A stretch of DNA of 64,000 bases from JAHEEL01 sp942491345 (lineage in GTDB: Bacteria; Actinomycetota; Acidimicrobiia; Spongiisociales; UBA5794). The notes beneath the pieces are model-generated. The model saw only the letters and a list, made by a program, of their open reading frames with translations, did not search any database and was not told where the DNA came from. Shown in pieces: positions 33,698-42,888 of the stretch. The DNA lies in assembly GCA_942491345.1 (NCBI GenBank), contig CALOAN010000011.1, positions 372,001-436,000 of the forward strand, read 5' to 3'. The translations under genes were made by a program, and so were the position numbers. The number at the start of each line of letters is the position of its first letter. Positions within the stretch are counted from its first letter, which is position 1.

Positions 33698-35665
33698 TCA
33701 GTCCGACTCGACAATCCCGGCGGCCTCGGCCGCTCGGTCGGCTTCGCGGGCCACGCGACGGCCCTCGGTTTCATCGACCCGTGTCAGCAGGTAGATGCCG
33801 AGGACGAAGAAGACGATCAGTCCCAGGACGGCGGGCCGTGAGGAGCCGAACACGGCCACTGCCGCGGTGAACAGCAACGGACCGACGATCGCGGAGAACT
33901 TCGACATGACCGAGAAGAACCCGAAGAACTCGCCGGACAGCGCCTTCGGCGACATCGATGCGTACAGACTTCGGCTCAGGGCCTGTGACCCACCCTGGAC
34001 GACGGCAACCATGAATGCGAGGAACCAGAACTCGATCACACTGTCAAGCACGAATCCCCAGACAGCGATGGCGGCGTACACCGTGAGTGCGAGCATGATC
34101 GTGCGTTTGGTCGTCATCCGGTCGGCAAGACCGGTGAACAGCGGCCGGCTCAGCACCGCAGCAAGCGCGAGCCCGATCACTTCGACGATGAAGAGCAGCC
34201 CGAGGATCGAGAGCAGATCACTCGAGCGTGGCGGCGGCAGGACGGTGGTTTCACCGATCGCAATCGCGGTACCCGCCGAGGCTTCGTCCGCCCGGTCCGT
34301 GTTGATGATCTCGAGGAGGTGTTCACCCGCCACATCGGCTGATATGTCGATATCGACGCCGTCGTGGGTTGCGATGTTGTATCCATCGATGACGAGCGGT
34401 TCGTCGTCTTCGATGATCGGCTCACCGTCGATCAACACGGCCCACTCTGATCGGTCGGGGCCCTCGCTGTAGCGGACACGTACGCTTGTTCCGTTGTAGG
34501 AGAGGGCGTAGGTCGCACCAACGTCGTTCGCGATCGCATAGTCGCCGGCGAACTCCCACGTACCCACGAGCTCGACACCGGGGCCGCCCACGGTGTAGTC
34601 ACCCTCCCCGACGGCCGTCGCCGTGGTTTCGTACGCGGGGGGGCGTGTCCCGGTGACGTCATCGTCGAGCACATACCGTCCGCCGATTCCCACCAGCGGC
34701 AGCATCAGCAGGTTCCACAACACAAATGCCAGATAGAACGCCCGTTTTGAATCGTCCCTCGACGGAATCCTCCCGAAGGCGATCGAAAACGGGATACCGA
34801 CGAACTGGACGAGCAGAATGGCGGCGATGAGCTCGATCGACCCGAATCCAAGCTCAGCGCCGTAGATAACGGCGACGCCGATGATCGTGCCGATCCCGTC
34901 GTTGTAGATAAGGAAGGCGATGAGGTACGTGAGCAGCTCCCGGTAGCTGCGGAGGTGGGCAAATGTCTCGCCGAGGCGCTTGAAAGTGATCGATGTCAAT
35001 CCGCCGGGTTCGATCGCAACCGCGGCCGGCGGTTCGGGCACTTGCCGCAAGATGGGGATCGAGAAGACGATCCACCAGATCCCGACCGAGAGGAAGGACA
35101 GCCGGGTGCCGAGTGAGTCGCCCAGCGTGAAGATCATGATGATGTTGATCGCGAGGAGAAGTCCTCCGCCGAGGTAGCCGACTGCGTAGCCGAGGGTGGA
35201 GACGCGGTCGATGTCCTCATCCCTGGCTACGTGCGGAAGCAACGCGTCGTAGAAGACGTTCCCGGCAGCGAATCCGATCCGGGCGACGATGAAAGCGAGC
35301 GAGGCGATGAGCCAATCACCGGTGCCGACGAAGACGAGCAGCGACACACCCACCGCTCCGATCAGGACCGACGCAGCCAGAAGACTCTTCTTTCGCCGTC
35401 TCAAGTCCGAGATCGTCCCGAGGATCGGCGCCAAGATGGCAACCACGATCAGCGATATCGACAGCGTCGCGGTCCAATAGGCGGTGGCTTGTGCGGCGGA
35501 GCCAAGTGTCCGCCCGGCGACCTGGCTGTAGTACACGGGCAGGACGGCAGCGAGGATCGTCGTCGCAAATGCCGAGTTTGCCCAGTCGTAGAGGGTCCAG
35601 GCCCGGACTCGCGTGCGGTATTCCTTGTCGGCGACTGCTCCGTAACCGTTGATCGCATCGCTCAC
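33698..35665 (-). CDS. UMF1/Atg22-like MFS carrier with a large inserted beta-rich domain
   Basis: 655 residues, where UMF1 members are usually 420-450. The start WTLYDWANSAFATTILAAVL is the UMF1 signature; further helices include FAAGNVFYDALLPHVA and VVQGGSQALSRSLYASM SPK. Residues of about 330-480 are not membrane-like: the stretch (GDYTVGGPGVELVGTWEF, SYNGTSVRVRYSEGPDRSEW, GEHLLEIINTDRADE) looks like a beta-sandwich of the carbohydrate-binding kind, placed between two helices and probably outside the cell. No frameshift is involved. Downstream lie the dehydrogenase, ribokinase and nucleoside hydrolase genes, so a sugar or nucleoside ligand is plausible. Confidence 0.85.
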   Translation of the reverse strand: MSDAINGYGAVADKEYRTRVRAWTLYDWANSAFATTILAAVLPVYYSQVAGRTLGSAAQATAYWTATLSISLIVVAILAPILGTISDLRRRKKSLLAASVLIGAVGVSLLVFVGTGDWLIASLAFIVARIGFAAGNVFYDALLPHVARDEDIDRVSTLGYAVGYLGGGLLLAINIIMIFTLGDSLGTRLSFLSVGIWWIVFSIPILRQVPEPPAAVAIEPGGLTSITFKRLGETFAHLRSYRELLTYLIAFLIYNDGIGTIIGVAVIYGAELGFGSIELIAAILLVQFVGIPFSIAFGRIPSRDDSKRAFYLAFVLWNLLMLPLVGIGGRYVLDDDVTGTRPPAYETTATAVGEGDYTVGGPGVELVGTWEFAGDYAIANDVGATYALSYNGTSVRVRYSEGPDRSEWAVLIDGEPIIEDDEPLVIDGYNIATHDGVDIDISADVAGEHLLEIINTDRADEASAGTAIAIGETTVLPPPRSSDLLSILGLLFIVEVIGLALAAVLSRPLFTGLADRMTTKRTIMLALTVYAAIAVWGFVLDSVIEFWFLAFMVAVVQGGSQALSRSLYASMSPKALSGEFFGFFSVMSKFSAIVGPLLFTAAVAVFGSSRPAVLGLIVFFVLGIYLLTRVDETEGRRVAREADRAAEAAGIVESD

Positions 35666-35696
35666 GTGCGGTCCTCCCTCTCAACCGGTGGTGAGG

Positions 35697-36489
35697 CTAG
35701 CTGGACGATTCCCCGGACCAGAGAGATCTGAGAGCGTCGGCCACCGTCAACGGTGCCTCGATCGGCGCCATATGCCCGGCATTTGGAATCACCGTGAGGC
35801 GCCCGCCCGCATCGTTCGCCATCTGAGCGGCTTCGGACACCGGCGTAGGGGCATCGCTCTCTCCAACGACTACGGCGACCGGAACGGCGAGCCGCGCAAG
35901 TACGGAGGTTCGGTCGGGTCGCTCCTTCATACCTCTGAGGGCGGCAACGATCGTTTCGGTGGGAGTTGCCTCGACCATCGTTCGGAACCGTGCACGCGTC
36001 CACAACGACGCAGATTCGTCCAACAGGACACCCACCAGGTCACTCGCCAGGGCCGCTCGACCGTCCGCCGTGACTCGTGCGGCGGCGGCATCACGGCCTT
36101 CCCTCGCCGTGTCTGAATCCGCAGCGGCCTTCGAATCGACCATCGCCAGCGAACGCAGACGATCGCCGTGCAGCTCGGCAAAGGCGAGCGCGATATATCC
36201 ACCCATCGAGAACCCAACCAGATCAACGCGGTCGATCTCGAGCGCGTCGATGAACGCAAGCATGTCGCTTGCGTGCCGTTCCATCGAGAGGTCACTCTCC
36301 GTGGTTGGTGCCGAGCCGCCGAATCCGCGCAGGTCCGGAGCGATGCACCTCCGGATATCGGAGAGATCAGCAATCTGATCGAGCCACATCGTCGAGTCGA
36401 GCGGGAATCCGTGGACGAGCAGTGCCACGGGGCCCACTCCCCTGCTCGCGATACGAGAACGTGTGGTTGTTGGTGGTGACGTGATACAT
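35697..36489 (-). pseudogene. alpha/beta-hydrolase broken by one frameshift near its N-terminus
   Basis: From ATG 36489 the chain reads MYHVTTNNHTFSYREQGSGP, exactly the expected hydrolase N-terminus. The next expected piece, VALLVHGFPLDSTMW, is in another frame. The break is at a GGGG run (36429-36432 on the + strand): removal of one base joins GSGP to VALLVHG. The rest is intact: GFSMGGYIALAFAE (nucleophile Ser), VVGESDAPTP and PNAGHMAPIE (His). Either a sequencing indel or a young pseudogene. AACACT six bases before the ATG fits the leaderless pattern of the window. Confidence 0.8.
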
Positions 36490-36583
36490 GCCTGCAGTGT
36501 TGCACATCCAAATGCTCCGTTCGGCGACCCGGGCGACAACGTGCCCGCACCATTCGCTACATCTGGGGTGATAGCGTCCGAGC

Positions 36584-37580
36584 ATGAACGTCCCGCGTAT
36601 CTCTCTCGCCAATCTCCCGACACCACTGGAACAGGCCCCGCGGCTCACAGAAGCGTTCGGAGGCCCGAGGATCTGGGTCAAGCGCGACGACCTCACCGGC
36701 TTCGGACTCTCAGGCAACAAGGTTCGCAAGCTCGAGTTCCATCTTGCGGCCGCACTCGAGGCTGGCGCCGATACCGTCATCACGTGCGGCGCCGTCCAAT
36801 CGAACCACGCCCGCGCGACGGCACTTGCCGCCGCCCGCGTGGGGCTGGGAACGATCCTCTTCCTCCGCAGCCCCGACGGAACCGCCCCGGAGACGGCAAC
36901 CGGCAACCACCTGATTCAGCTCGTTGCAGGAGCCACGTGCCGATTCATCACACCGGGTCAGTGGGCCGATCGGGACGCGATCATGGGCGAAGCCAAAGCC
37001 TCACACGGCGCAGCATGGGTGATACCCGAAGGAGCGTCCGACGCGCTCGGCGCCCTGGGATTCGTCACGGCCATGGGAGAGATAGCGCCACAAGTTGAGA
37101 GCCTCGGCATCGAACGGCCCGTCCTCTGGCACGCCGCATCAAGCGCGGGGACAACCGCCGGGCATGGTGCGAGGCGCTGCCGAACTCGGCCTCGACGTGG
37201 AGATCGTGGGCACGTCAATCGGCGACCCGGCCGATGTGGTCGAACAGCGAATCCGTCTCCTCCTCGAAGACGCCGACGCTCAGTTCGGCCGAGTGCCCGT
37301 CGACGTGCGATGGCGGATCGTGGACGACTACATCGGCCTCGGCTACGGGATCTCCACACGGGACGAACTTGCTGCGCAGTCACATGCGACGCAGCTCACC
37401 GGCCTGCTCTTCGACCCCGCCTACACCGGAAAGGCACTCTACGGCCTCCAGCAGGAGATCCGGTCCGGACGGATCGGAGGCGACCACGACGTCATCTTCT
37501 GGCATACGGGTGGTGGGTTTGCGGTGTTCGCACACCCGGAGATTGTGGACGGCATGGAGCAAGACAGAGCCAAGACTTGA
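36584..37580 (+). pseudogene. ACC deaminase / D-cysteine desulfhydrase family PLP enzyme, frameshifted
   Basis: Part 1 from ATG 36584: WVKRDDLTGFGLSGNKVRKL carries the PLP lysine, then CGAVQSNHARATALAA. Part 2: MVRGAAELGLDVEIVGTSIG, then DPAYTGKALYGLQQEI and FWHTGGGFAVFAHPE, the normal C-terminus. The parts meet at 37160-37163 (GCCGGGCATGG), where one extra base separates SSAGTTAG from MVRGAAEL. The combined product would be about 331 residues, the family norm. TAGCGT at 36572-36577, six bases before the ATG, is a likely leaderless promoter. Divergent from the other frameshifted gene. Confidence 0.82.
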
Positions 37581-37722
37581 GACACGAGACACGAGACACG
37601 AGACAGGGGATACGAGACACGAGACTTGAGACCTGAGACTCGCGGCGGGCCCCCTCCTCGCGATTCGGGTTCCCAGGCCGCCCCCTCCCGCAGAAGACTC
37701 CGTCCTATTCCTCCCCCTGAGG
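37576..37722. repeat. composite dispersed repeat, copy c
   Basis: Ten or so GAGACNY units (GAGACAC, GAGACAC, GAGACAC, GAGACAG, then GAGACTT, GAGACCT) run from the stop of the PLP-enzyme gene, followed by CTCGCGGCGGGC and the core GGTTCCCAGGCCGCC, then a CTCCCCCTGAGGTGGG palindrome. The order of parts is the same as at 6620-6770. Confidence 0.75.
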
Positions 37723-37727
37723 TGGGT

Positions 37728-37761
37728 TCGCCGGTTGGGTGACTTCTCGTCGTGTACAAAT
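37728..37761. repeat. left inverted repeat flanking a lipoprotein gene
   Basis: TCGCCGGTTGGGTGACTT, a short variable stretch, then GTGTACAAAT. The same two blocks occur inverted at 38562-38594. Together they bracket the gene at 37794-38420 with the GTGTACAAAT ends facing inward. Confidence 0.75.
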
Positions 37762-37793
37762 CGTCACCATTGGTCATTTCGGCCGGTTCTGGT

Positions 37794-38420
37794 TCAGTGG
37801 CGGAGCGGTTCGATGTGGCGCTCGATACATGTCACGTCAGCATCGGGACCAGTGCTGCTTTCACCATCACCGAGATCCGGCATTGACACGGCCAGGTAAG
37901 GGTTGCCGTCCTTGTCAGTACTGACCGCGACTGTCACCTGGGGATCGAGCATCTCGACACACGCTGCTGCATCCTTGACTGCCGCAAGGTAGTCGACGTC
38001 CGTGTACGCAGTCTGATTCCACGGCAAGTACCACACGGGGACTTCAACACCGTGGACTGCATCGACAAGCCGTCGATCGCCGAGTGGCTCGGCGAGAACG
38101 ACCGGCCCGGCACGGCTGGCGCAATCCTCACCGTATAGCGGACTGCGTCGACGATGGTCGGTGATTTCGACCCGCACCTCGTCCGTGTTCTCCTCGACGC
38201 TGATCGTGTAGTCACCGTTGCATGACGCCATCTCGAGGTGCAGTGTCAGACCGTCGCCGGACGCCTCCGCCGCGTTGATGTCAGGCTGCGACGAGCACCC
38301 CGCCGCCAAGACGACCAACAGGGTCGCTGCCACGGCAAAGCGAAACACGGCACCCGCATCAGTGAGCCGCCGTCCGCTTCGAAGTTCCCCGCTGCCAACC
38401 ATGATGCCAATCGTACGCAT
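37794..38420 (-). CDS. putative lipoprotein of unknown function, flanked by inverted repeats
   Basis: Up to 208 residues. A signal helix FAVAATLLVVLAAGCSSQP carries a clear lipobox. The mature part has five further cysteines (CNGDY, EDCASR, ACVEML, TCIERH among them), which suggests disulfides, and no recognised domain. The start is uncertain: ATG 38420 or ATG 38402 (MVGSGELRSG). It is isolated from other genes on both sides by repeats, and inverted repeats lie just outside it, as in a small mobile cassette. No transposase is present. Confidence 0.7.
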   Translation of the reverse strand: MRTIGIMVGSGELRSGRRLTDAGAVFRFAVAATLLVVLAAGCSSQPDINAAEASGDGLTLHLEMASCNGDYTISVEENTDEVRVEITDHRRRSPLYGEDCASRAGPVVLAEPLGDRRLVDAVHGVEVPVWYLPWNQTAYTDVDYLAAVKDAAACVEMLDPQVTVAVSTDKDGNPYLAVSMPDLGDGESSTGPDADVTCIERHIEPLRH

Positions 38421-38962
38421 CGATGATGTCTGGGCATGCGACCACCGTGCGCCAGAGTGATCGCAGGGTCCGACCGACCCCGCCCGCGCTCTCTACCGAG
38501 CTACCGCCGCCGGCCAGCAGACGAGGCCATCGACGACACCCTCTCCGCCGCCGAGCCGTGCATTTGTACACCACAAAGTCACCCAACCGGCGACCCCCCC
38601 CTGAGGTGTTGTGTCCGGGGAGGTTGTTGACGCGAGAGACGCCTCCCCGAACCAAACCTTCGCCTCTCCCGCCGGAGGTGGGAGAGGCGCAAGCATCCGG
38701 CCGAATGGCCGGAGCGCAGCGGAGAGGGCTCTGGGAGCCGACGCTCGACAATGAGGCCTGTCGCGATTCAGGAGGCCCCCTCTGCGACCGGACTGCCGTC
38801 CGGCCGCGTCTCCCCCACTTCGTGGGAGAGACGAGGACCCCGCCCTACTCGCCACTTGTGCCCTTCTGAACCGCACCCCCGCACGCGTCAACAACGTCCC
38901 CAAGTAGAACACCTCAGGGTGAGGAATCGGTTCGGGTCTCGAGTCTCGGGTCTTCTGTCCTG
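38421..38962. other. non-coding region made of inverted repeats and composite repeat, copy d
   Basis: No gene is visible. Contents: the right inverted repeat of the lipoprotein cassette (38562-38594), a perfect 9-bp stem GCCTCTCCC/GGGAGAGGC (38662-38688), a GGGAGCC core like that of the other copies (about 38727-38745), a CTCCCCCAC/GTGGGAGAG hairpin (38809-38830) and GTCTCGAGTCTCGGGTCT, the inverted 7-nt units, near 38937-38952. GACGCGAGAGACG at about 38629 resembles the start of the 6220/6793 hairpins. Confidence 0.65.
38562..38594. repeat. right inverted repeat flanking the lipoprotein gene
   Basis: ATTTGTACAC then AAGTCACCCAACCGGCGA, the exact complements of the two blocks at 37728-37761. 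The 18-bp and 10-bp matches are perfect; the spacer between them differs by a few bases. Outer boundaries run into CCTGAGG palindromes on both sides. Confidence 0.75.
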
Positions 38963-39691
38963 CTACCTGCTCCTTGCGTCCACCTTCTGTAGGAACTCAA
39001 CCAGAGCGGTGTTCACTACGTCCGGGCGCTCTACTAGGAGCAGGTGGCCGGCGCCTTTCACGGTCACGGTCGTTGCATCCACGGCGGCGGCTGCGATCGG
39101 TTCGGCCGCGGAGGGTTTCGTCATCAGATCCTGGTCACCGAGGATCAGCAGAATCGGGACCGAGACTCGCTCGGCAACCGCTGCCGCCCCCGGGTACGTG
39201 CTGCATGCCGTGAGGTCTGCATACGCGACGCCCGGCCGGGCCCGCTGCAGGATCGCGACCGTGTCATCGACGGTCCACTCCGGTTCACCGATCGGGTCCC
39301 TCGCGTGCATCCACTTCCCCATCGTTGCGAACATCGATAGATCCCCCTCCGCCGCTCCGGTCAAGAGGTCGGGGTTGACGGGCATCAAGTCCGACACCCC
39401 GACGAGCGTGAGTGATCGCACGAGGTCGGGTCGCGCTGCGGCGGTTTCGAGCACAACAAGCGCTCCCATCGAATGCCCGACGAGATGGACCGATCCACCA
39501 AGGTGCGAGAGGTACGCAAGGAGCCAACCGGCGTAACCCCGGGCGGAAGACGAAGGCTCGCCTTCAGAACCGCCATGCCCGGGGAGGTCGACTGCAATCG
39601 AGGTGAACCCGGCCCGTGTGAGGGCGTCTGCCTGGTATCGCCACACCGAACCGTCCATAGCCGCGCCGTGGACGAGGACAACGGTGCTCAT
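38963..39691 (-). CDS. alpha/beta-hydrolase
   Basis: 242 residues. VVLVHGAAMDGSVWRY (oxyanion region), VGHSMGALVVLE (nucleophile Ser), LGDQDLMTKPSA (acid) and GAGHLLLVERPD (His) are all in place. The length suits an esterase or thioesterase of the menH/EstC-like sort. The ATG lies in a four-base overlap with the MaoC gene, so a role in the same acyl-thioester conversion is a reasonable inference. Confidence 0.87.
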   Translation of the reverse strand: MSTVVLVHGAAMDGSVWRYQADALTRAGFTSIAVDLPGHGGSEGEPSSSARGYAGWLLAYLSHLGGSVHLVGHSMGALVVLETAAARPDLVRSLTLVGVSDLMPVNPDLLTGAAEGDLSMFATMGKWMHARDPIGEPEWTVDDTVAILQRARPGVAYADLTACSTYPGAAAVAERVSVPILLILGDQDLMTKPSAAEPIAAAAVDATTVTVKGAGHLLLVERPDVVNTALVEFLQKVDARSR

Positions 39692-40146
39692 GCGGTAACG
39701 AAGAGCGTCAGCGCCTCGACGATGAGCGCCGGCCGCTCCACGTTCTCGATCTCGACGGTGATCTCGTTTTTGACCAACCAGCGCCCCGGGCCCTTTTCGG
39801 TGACATCGGCGAGACGAGTCCGCGCCCGAATACGGCTATCAACATTGACCGGTTCGATAAAGCGAAGCTTGTCGGTTCCGTAGTTGATCGCCATCACGAT
39901 CCCGTCCGGGGCGAGCATCGTCTCCATCATCATCGGGATCGTCAGTGAGAGCGTGAGGAAACCGTGGGCGATGGTCGAGCCGAACGGCGTCTGGGAAGCC
40001 GCCTCCGGATCGACGTGGATGAATTGGTGGTCCATCGTGGCATCGGCGAACGCGTTGATGCGACCCTGATCGATCTCCAGCCACTCGGAGATCCCGGTCT
40101 CTTCACCAACCCGACCCGCCAGCTCCTCAGCAGGAATGATCTGCAC
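39688..40146 (-). CDS. MaoC-like acyl dehydratase / (R)-specific enoyl-CoA hydratase
   Basis: 152 residues, a single hotdog domain. INAFADATMDHQFIHVDPEA has the Asp/His active-site pair of R-hydratases, and GSTIAHGFLTLSL the central helix. GTG start with GAGAGGAG upstream; a TACCCT farther up is the likely -10. It resembles the NodN/RHTDH subgroup of actinobacterial dehydratases. Followed by an overlapping hydrolase gene. Confidence 0.9.
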   Translation of the reverse strand: MQIIPAEELAGRVGEETGISEWLEIDQGRINAFADATMDHQFIHVDPEAASQTPFGSTIAHGFLTLSLTIPMMMETMLAPDGIVMAINYGTDKLRFIEPVNVDSRIRARTRLADVTEKGPGRWLVKNEITVEIENVERPALIVEALTLFVTA

Positions 40147-40259
40147 GACGACTCCTCTCGCTCTCGTTTGAAGGGTAGGTCACCGGAACGCAATCAAACG
40201 TCGCCGTTATCGCCGAAAGCCGTGCGCAACTTGAGGCGACCGGTACCGTATCGATCATT

Positions 40260-41180
40260 ATGCCCCGCATCACCGCCATCGTCTTGTCGCTCGCGATCAT
40301 GCTCGGCGCATGCACGTCCAATCCGACCACCGAGTCCGTTGATGAGTCCACAACCGGGGCCCCGGGTGAGACTTCCCCGCCGACGACCGAAGTGACACTT
40401 CCACCCGCTGAGGAAGTCGAACGCGGCACCGTGGACGGCGTCATTGACGGCGACACACTCCAAGCCGTCGTCGATGGGCAACGAGTCGAGATCCGACTCA
40501 TCGGCGTGGACGCACCGGAAGCGGCCGACTGTTACGGGGGTGAATCGCGGACGGCTCTGTCTTCCCTCGTGACGGGCCAGACGGTCGCACTTACCTCAGA
40601 CGGCGCCGAGGTTGACAGTTCCGGTCGCTGGCTCCGCTACGTCATTGTCGAGAGCACCCCCCCGGTTCTGGTGAATGCGGAGCTGGTGTCCGCAGGCGCC
40701 GTCGTTCCCGTGCACAGTGGCCACGCCCAACAGGAGGACTTCATGGCTCGGGGGGAAAGTGCATACGCCTCGGGGAAGGGTCTCTGGGGTACGTTTGTAT
40801 GCGGCCACTCGGCCGACGGCGTTTCACCTGATCGTCCGCAACTCAGAGTGAGCGAGATCAGCGTCGAGCCTGCCGGAACGAACGAAGTCGACCTGACCGG
40901 GGAATGGTTCCAGATCGTGAACCAGTCCTACACCGCCGTCGACATTGGCGGCTGGCTGGTGCGGAACGAGACCGGCGAACGCTTTTTCGATTTCCCTGGA
41001 GGGACGACAGTCGCCGCGGGCGGATCACTTCGCGTAATAACGGGATGTGGGAACAGCGCCGGTGACGCCCTGTACTGGTGCTCTGAGACCCCCGTCTGGT
41101 CGATCTCCGACAACACCATCATCCTGCGGGACCAACTCGGAAACGTGGTGGATCGGCGAACGTACGAGATCGAGGAGTAG
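40260..41180 (+). CDS. secreted lipoprotein: thermonuclease domain plus lamin-tail-like domain
   Basis: 306 residues. Lipobox MLGACTSN, a Thr/Pro linker, then a staphylococcal-nuclease domain (VDGVIDGDTLQAV; Arg in IRLIGVDAPEAA; Glu in GGESRTAL; Arg in GRWLRYVIV), all three catalytic positions kept. Residues of about 195-305 form a lamin-tail (LTD) beta-sandwich: GEWFQIVNQSYTAVDIGGW, NTIILRDQLGNVVDRRTYE. It probably degrades or captures extracellular DNA at the cell surface. TACCGT ten bases before the ATG and no ribosome site. Confidence 0.88.
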   Translation: MPRITAIVLSLAIMLGACTSNPTTESVDESTTGAPGETSPPTTEVTLPPAEEVERGTVDGVIDGDTLQAVVDGQRVEIRLIGVDAPEAADCYGGESRTALSSLVTGQTVALTSDGAEVDSSGRWLRYVIVESTPPVLVNAELVSAGAVVPVHSGHAQQEDFMARGESAYASGKGLWGTFVCGHSADGVSPDRPQLRVSEISVEPAGTNEVDLTGEWFQIVNQSYTAVDIGGWLVRNETGERFFDFPGGTTVAAGGSLRVITGCGNSAGDALYWCSETPVWSISDNTIILRDQLGNVVDRRTYEIEE

Positions 41181-41216
41181 ACGAGAGACCTGAGACAGTC
41201 TCGAGTCTTGGGTCTA
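41181..41216. repeat. GAGACNY unit repeat (copy e), inverted about its centre
   Basis: GAGACCTGAGACAGTCTCGA: two forward units meet their complement at GAGAC-A-GTCTC, followed by GTCTTGGGTCT. It lies in the short convergent gap after the nuclease gene and could fold into a hairpin acting as a terminator. Confidence 0.65.
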
Positions 41217-41238
41217 GCTACTTCTCCTCCACCACGAG

Positions 41239-42792
41239 CTACGAGTCATGGCGGCGCGCGACGGTCTTCATCTCCATGAAGAGTCTCAGGTAGTCCGGGC
41301 CACCGGCTTTGGCATTCGACCCCGACATGTTGAAGCCGCCGAACGGCTGTATCCCCACAAGCGCCCCGGTGATCTTCCGGTTGATGTAGAGGTTGCCGAC
41401 GTGGAAGTCGCGACGAGCCCGCTCGATCCGCGATTCGTCGTTGGAGTACAACCCGCCCGTCAGCCCGTACTCGGTGCCGTTTGCCACATCGAGGGCTTCA
41501 TCAAAGTCCGCCACTCGGATGACCGAGAGCACCGGTCCGAAGATCTCGTGCTGAGCGAGACGCGAATCCGGGTGCACGTCGGTGAAGACCGTCGGCTGGA
41601 TGTAGTAGCCGCCATCGTGCGAGACGGTGCTTCCGCCCGTCACGAGCGTGCCGTCCTGAATCCCGCCACTGATTTCTTCGAGGATCGAGCCGAACTGGTC
41701 ATCGGAGATCACCGGACCAATAGCGTGATTCTCGGATGGCGGACCGATGTCGAGTGCGTCGGTGCGTTCAACCACCCGAGCCACCAACTCGTCGTGCACC
41801 TCGTCAATGACGATCAGGCGCGAACATGCCGAGCACTTCTGCCCCTGGAAACCGAACGCTGATCGCACCGCATCGGCCGCAGCGGCATCGAGGTTGGCAG
41901 TCTCATCGACGATCAACGCATCCTTGCCGCCCATTTCCATGTACGCGCGCTTCATCCACTTCTGGCCGTCGTGCACCTGTGCGGCGCGCTTCGCGATACG
42001 GAGCCCAACTTCCTTCGAACCGGTGAAGTTGATGAACCGGGTCGTTGGGTCGTCGACGAGGCGGTCCCCCACACGAGATCCGGGGCCCGGGAGGAAGTTG
42101 ACAACTCCTGGAGGCATACCCGCCTGCTCCAGGACCCGCATGAATCCCCATCCGACGATCGGCGTGTTCGAGGCAGGTTTGAGAACGACGGTATTGCCGG
42201 CGGCAACGGGCCCCATGGTCATGCCGACGAGGATTGCCAGCGGGAAGTTCCAGGGAGGGATGACCACGCCGGCACCTATTGCTCGGAGCCACGAATCGTT
42301 GGACTCTCCGGGATAGTCGTAGACCGGCAGGGGCTTGTCCATCTCGATCGCCTGGTGCGCGTAGTAGCGACAGAAGTCGACCGCCTCCGCGACATCAGCC
42401 TCGGCTTCTGTCCAGTTCTTGCCGGCCTCGTAGGTTTGCCAGGCGGCGAACTCGTAGATGTTGTCCGCGATGAGATCGCCGACACGGTGAACCACGGCAG
42501 CACGCTTCTCCGCCGACGTCCGTGACCAGTCGGGGAAGGCCTTCCACGCAGCGGCCAGCGCCTGGGCGGCATGTTCGCCGGTTGCGGACGACGCGGTTCC
42601 AATGAGGCGAAGCGGTCGCGACGGGTCCACGCTCCGAATCGTCCCGTTCGTGGCAACCTCCTTCCCGCCAATAACGAGGGGTGCGTGTGCCCCCAGCTGG
42701 GCGCCGACCTGCTCGAGGGCTCTGCGATAGTCGGCGGCCCGCTCAGGATCAGAGAAGTCCGAGTACGACAACGATTGATACGGCTGAAGCAT
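41239..42792 (-). CDS. pruA: L-glutamate gamma-semialdehyde dehydrogenase (1-pyrroline-5-carboxylate dehydrogenase)
   Basis: 517 residues of the aldehyde dehydrogenase fold. It oxidises glutamate semialdehyde to glutamate in proline breakdown. Seen: PPWNFPLAILVGMTMGP, NFTGSKEVGLRI, the general-base Glu in AYMEMGGKDALIV, the nucleophile Cys in FGFQGQKCSACSR and EIFGPVLSVIRV. ATG 42792 has GAGGAGG seven bases upstream and a TAGCAT -10 beyond. No proline dehydrogenase gene is adjacent. Confidence 0.93.
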   Translation of the reverse strand: MLQPYQSLSYSDFSDPERAADYRRALEQVGAQLGAHAPLVIGGKEVATNGTIRSVDPSRPLRLIGTASSATGEHAAQALAAAWKAFPDWSRTSAEKRAAVVHRVGDLIADNIYEFAAWQTYEAGKNWTEAEADVAEAVDFCRYYAHQAIEMDKPLPVYDYPGESNDSWLRAIGAGVVIPPWNFPLAILVGMTMGPVAAGNTVVLKPASNTPIVGWGFMRVLEQAGMPPGVVNFLPGPGSRVGDRLVDDPTTRFINFTGSKEVGLRIAKRAAQVHDGQKWMKRAYMEMGGKDALIVDETANLDAAAADAVRSAFGFQGQKCSACSRLIVIDEVHDELVARVVERTDALDIGPPSENHAIGPVISDDQFGSILEEISGGIQDGTLVTGGSTVSHDGGYYIQPTVFTDVHPDSRLAQHEIFGPVLSVIRVADFDEALDVANGTEYGLTGGLYSNDESRIERARRDFHVGNLYINRKITGALVGIQPFGGFNMSGSNAKAGGPDYLRLFMEMKTVARRHDS

Positions 42793-42888
42793 GTGGCCTC
42801 CTCGTAGAAGCGATGTCAGAGATGCTACGCCGATTTGCACCGCGACCCAGGGTCCAGGGACTGTTCAAGGCGTCGACAATTCGTGCCG

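Noticed and set aside
37576..37645. CRISPR array
   Set aside because: Units are seven bases long without spacers and no cas genes are near; it is a degenerate tandem repeat. The Cas4-like nuclease at 7370 is far away and in a repair-type operon.
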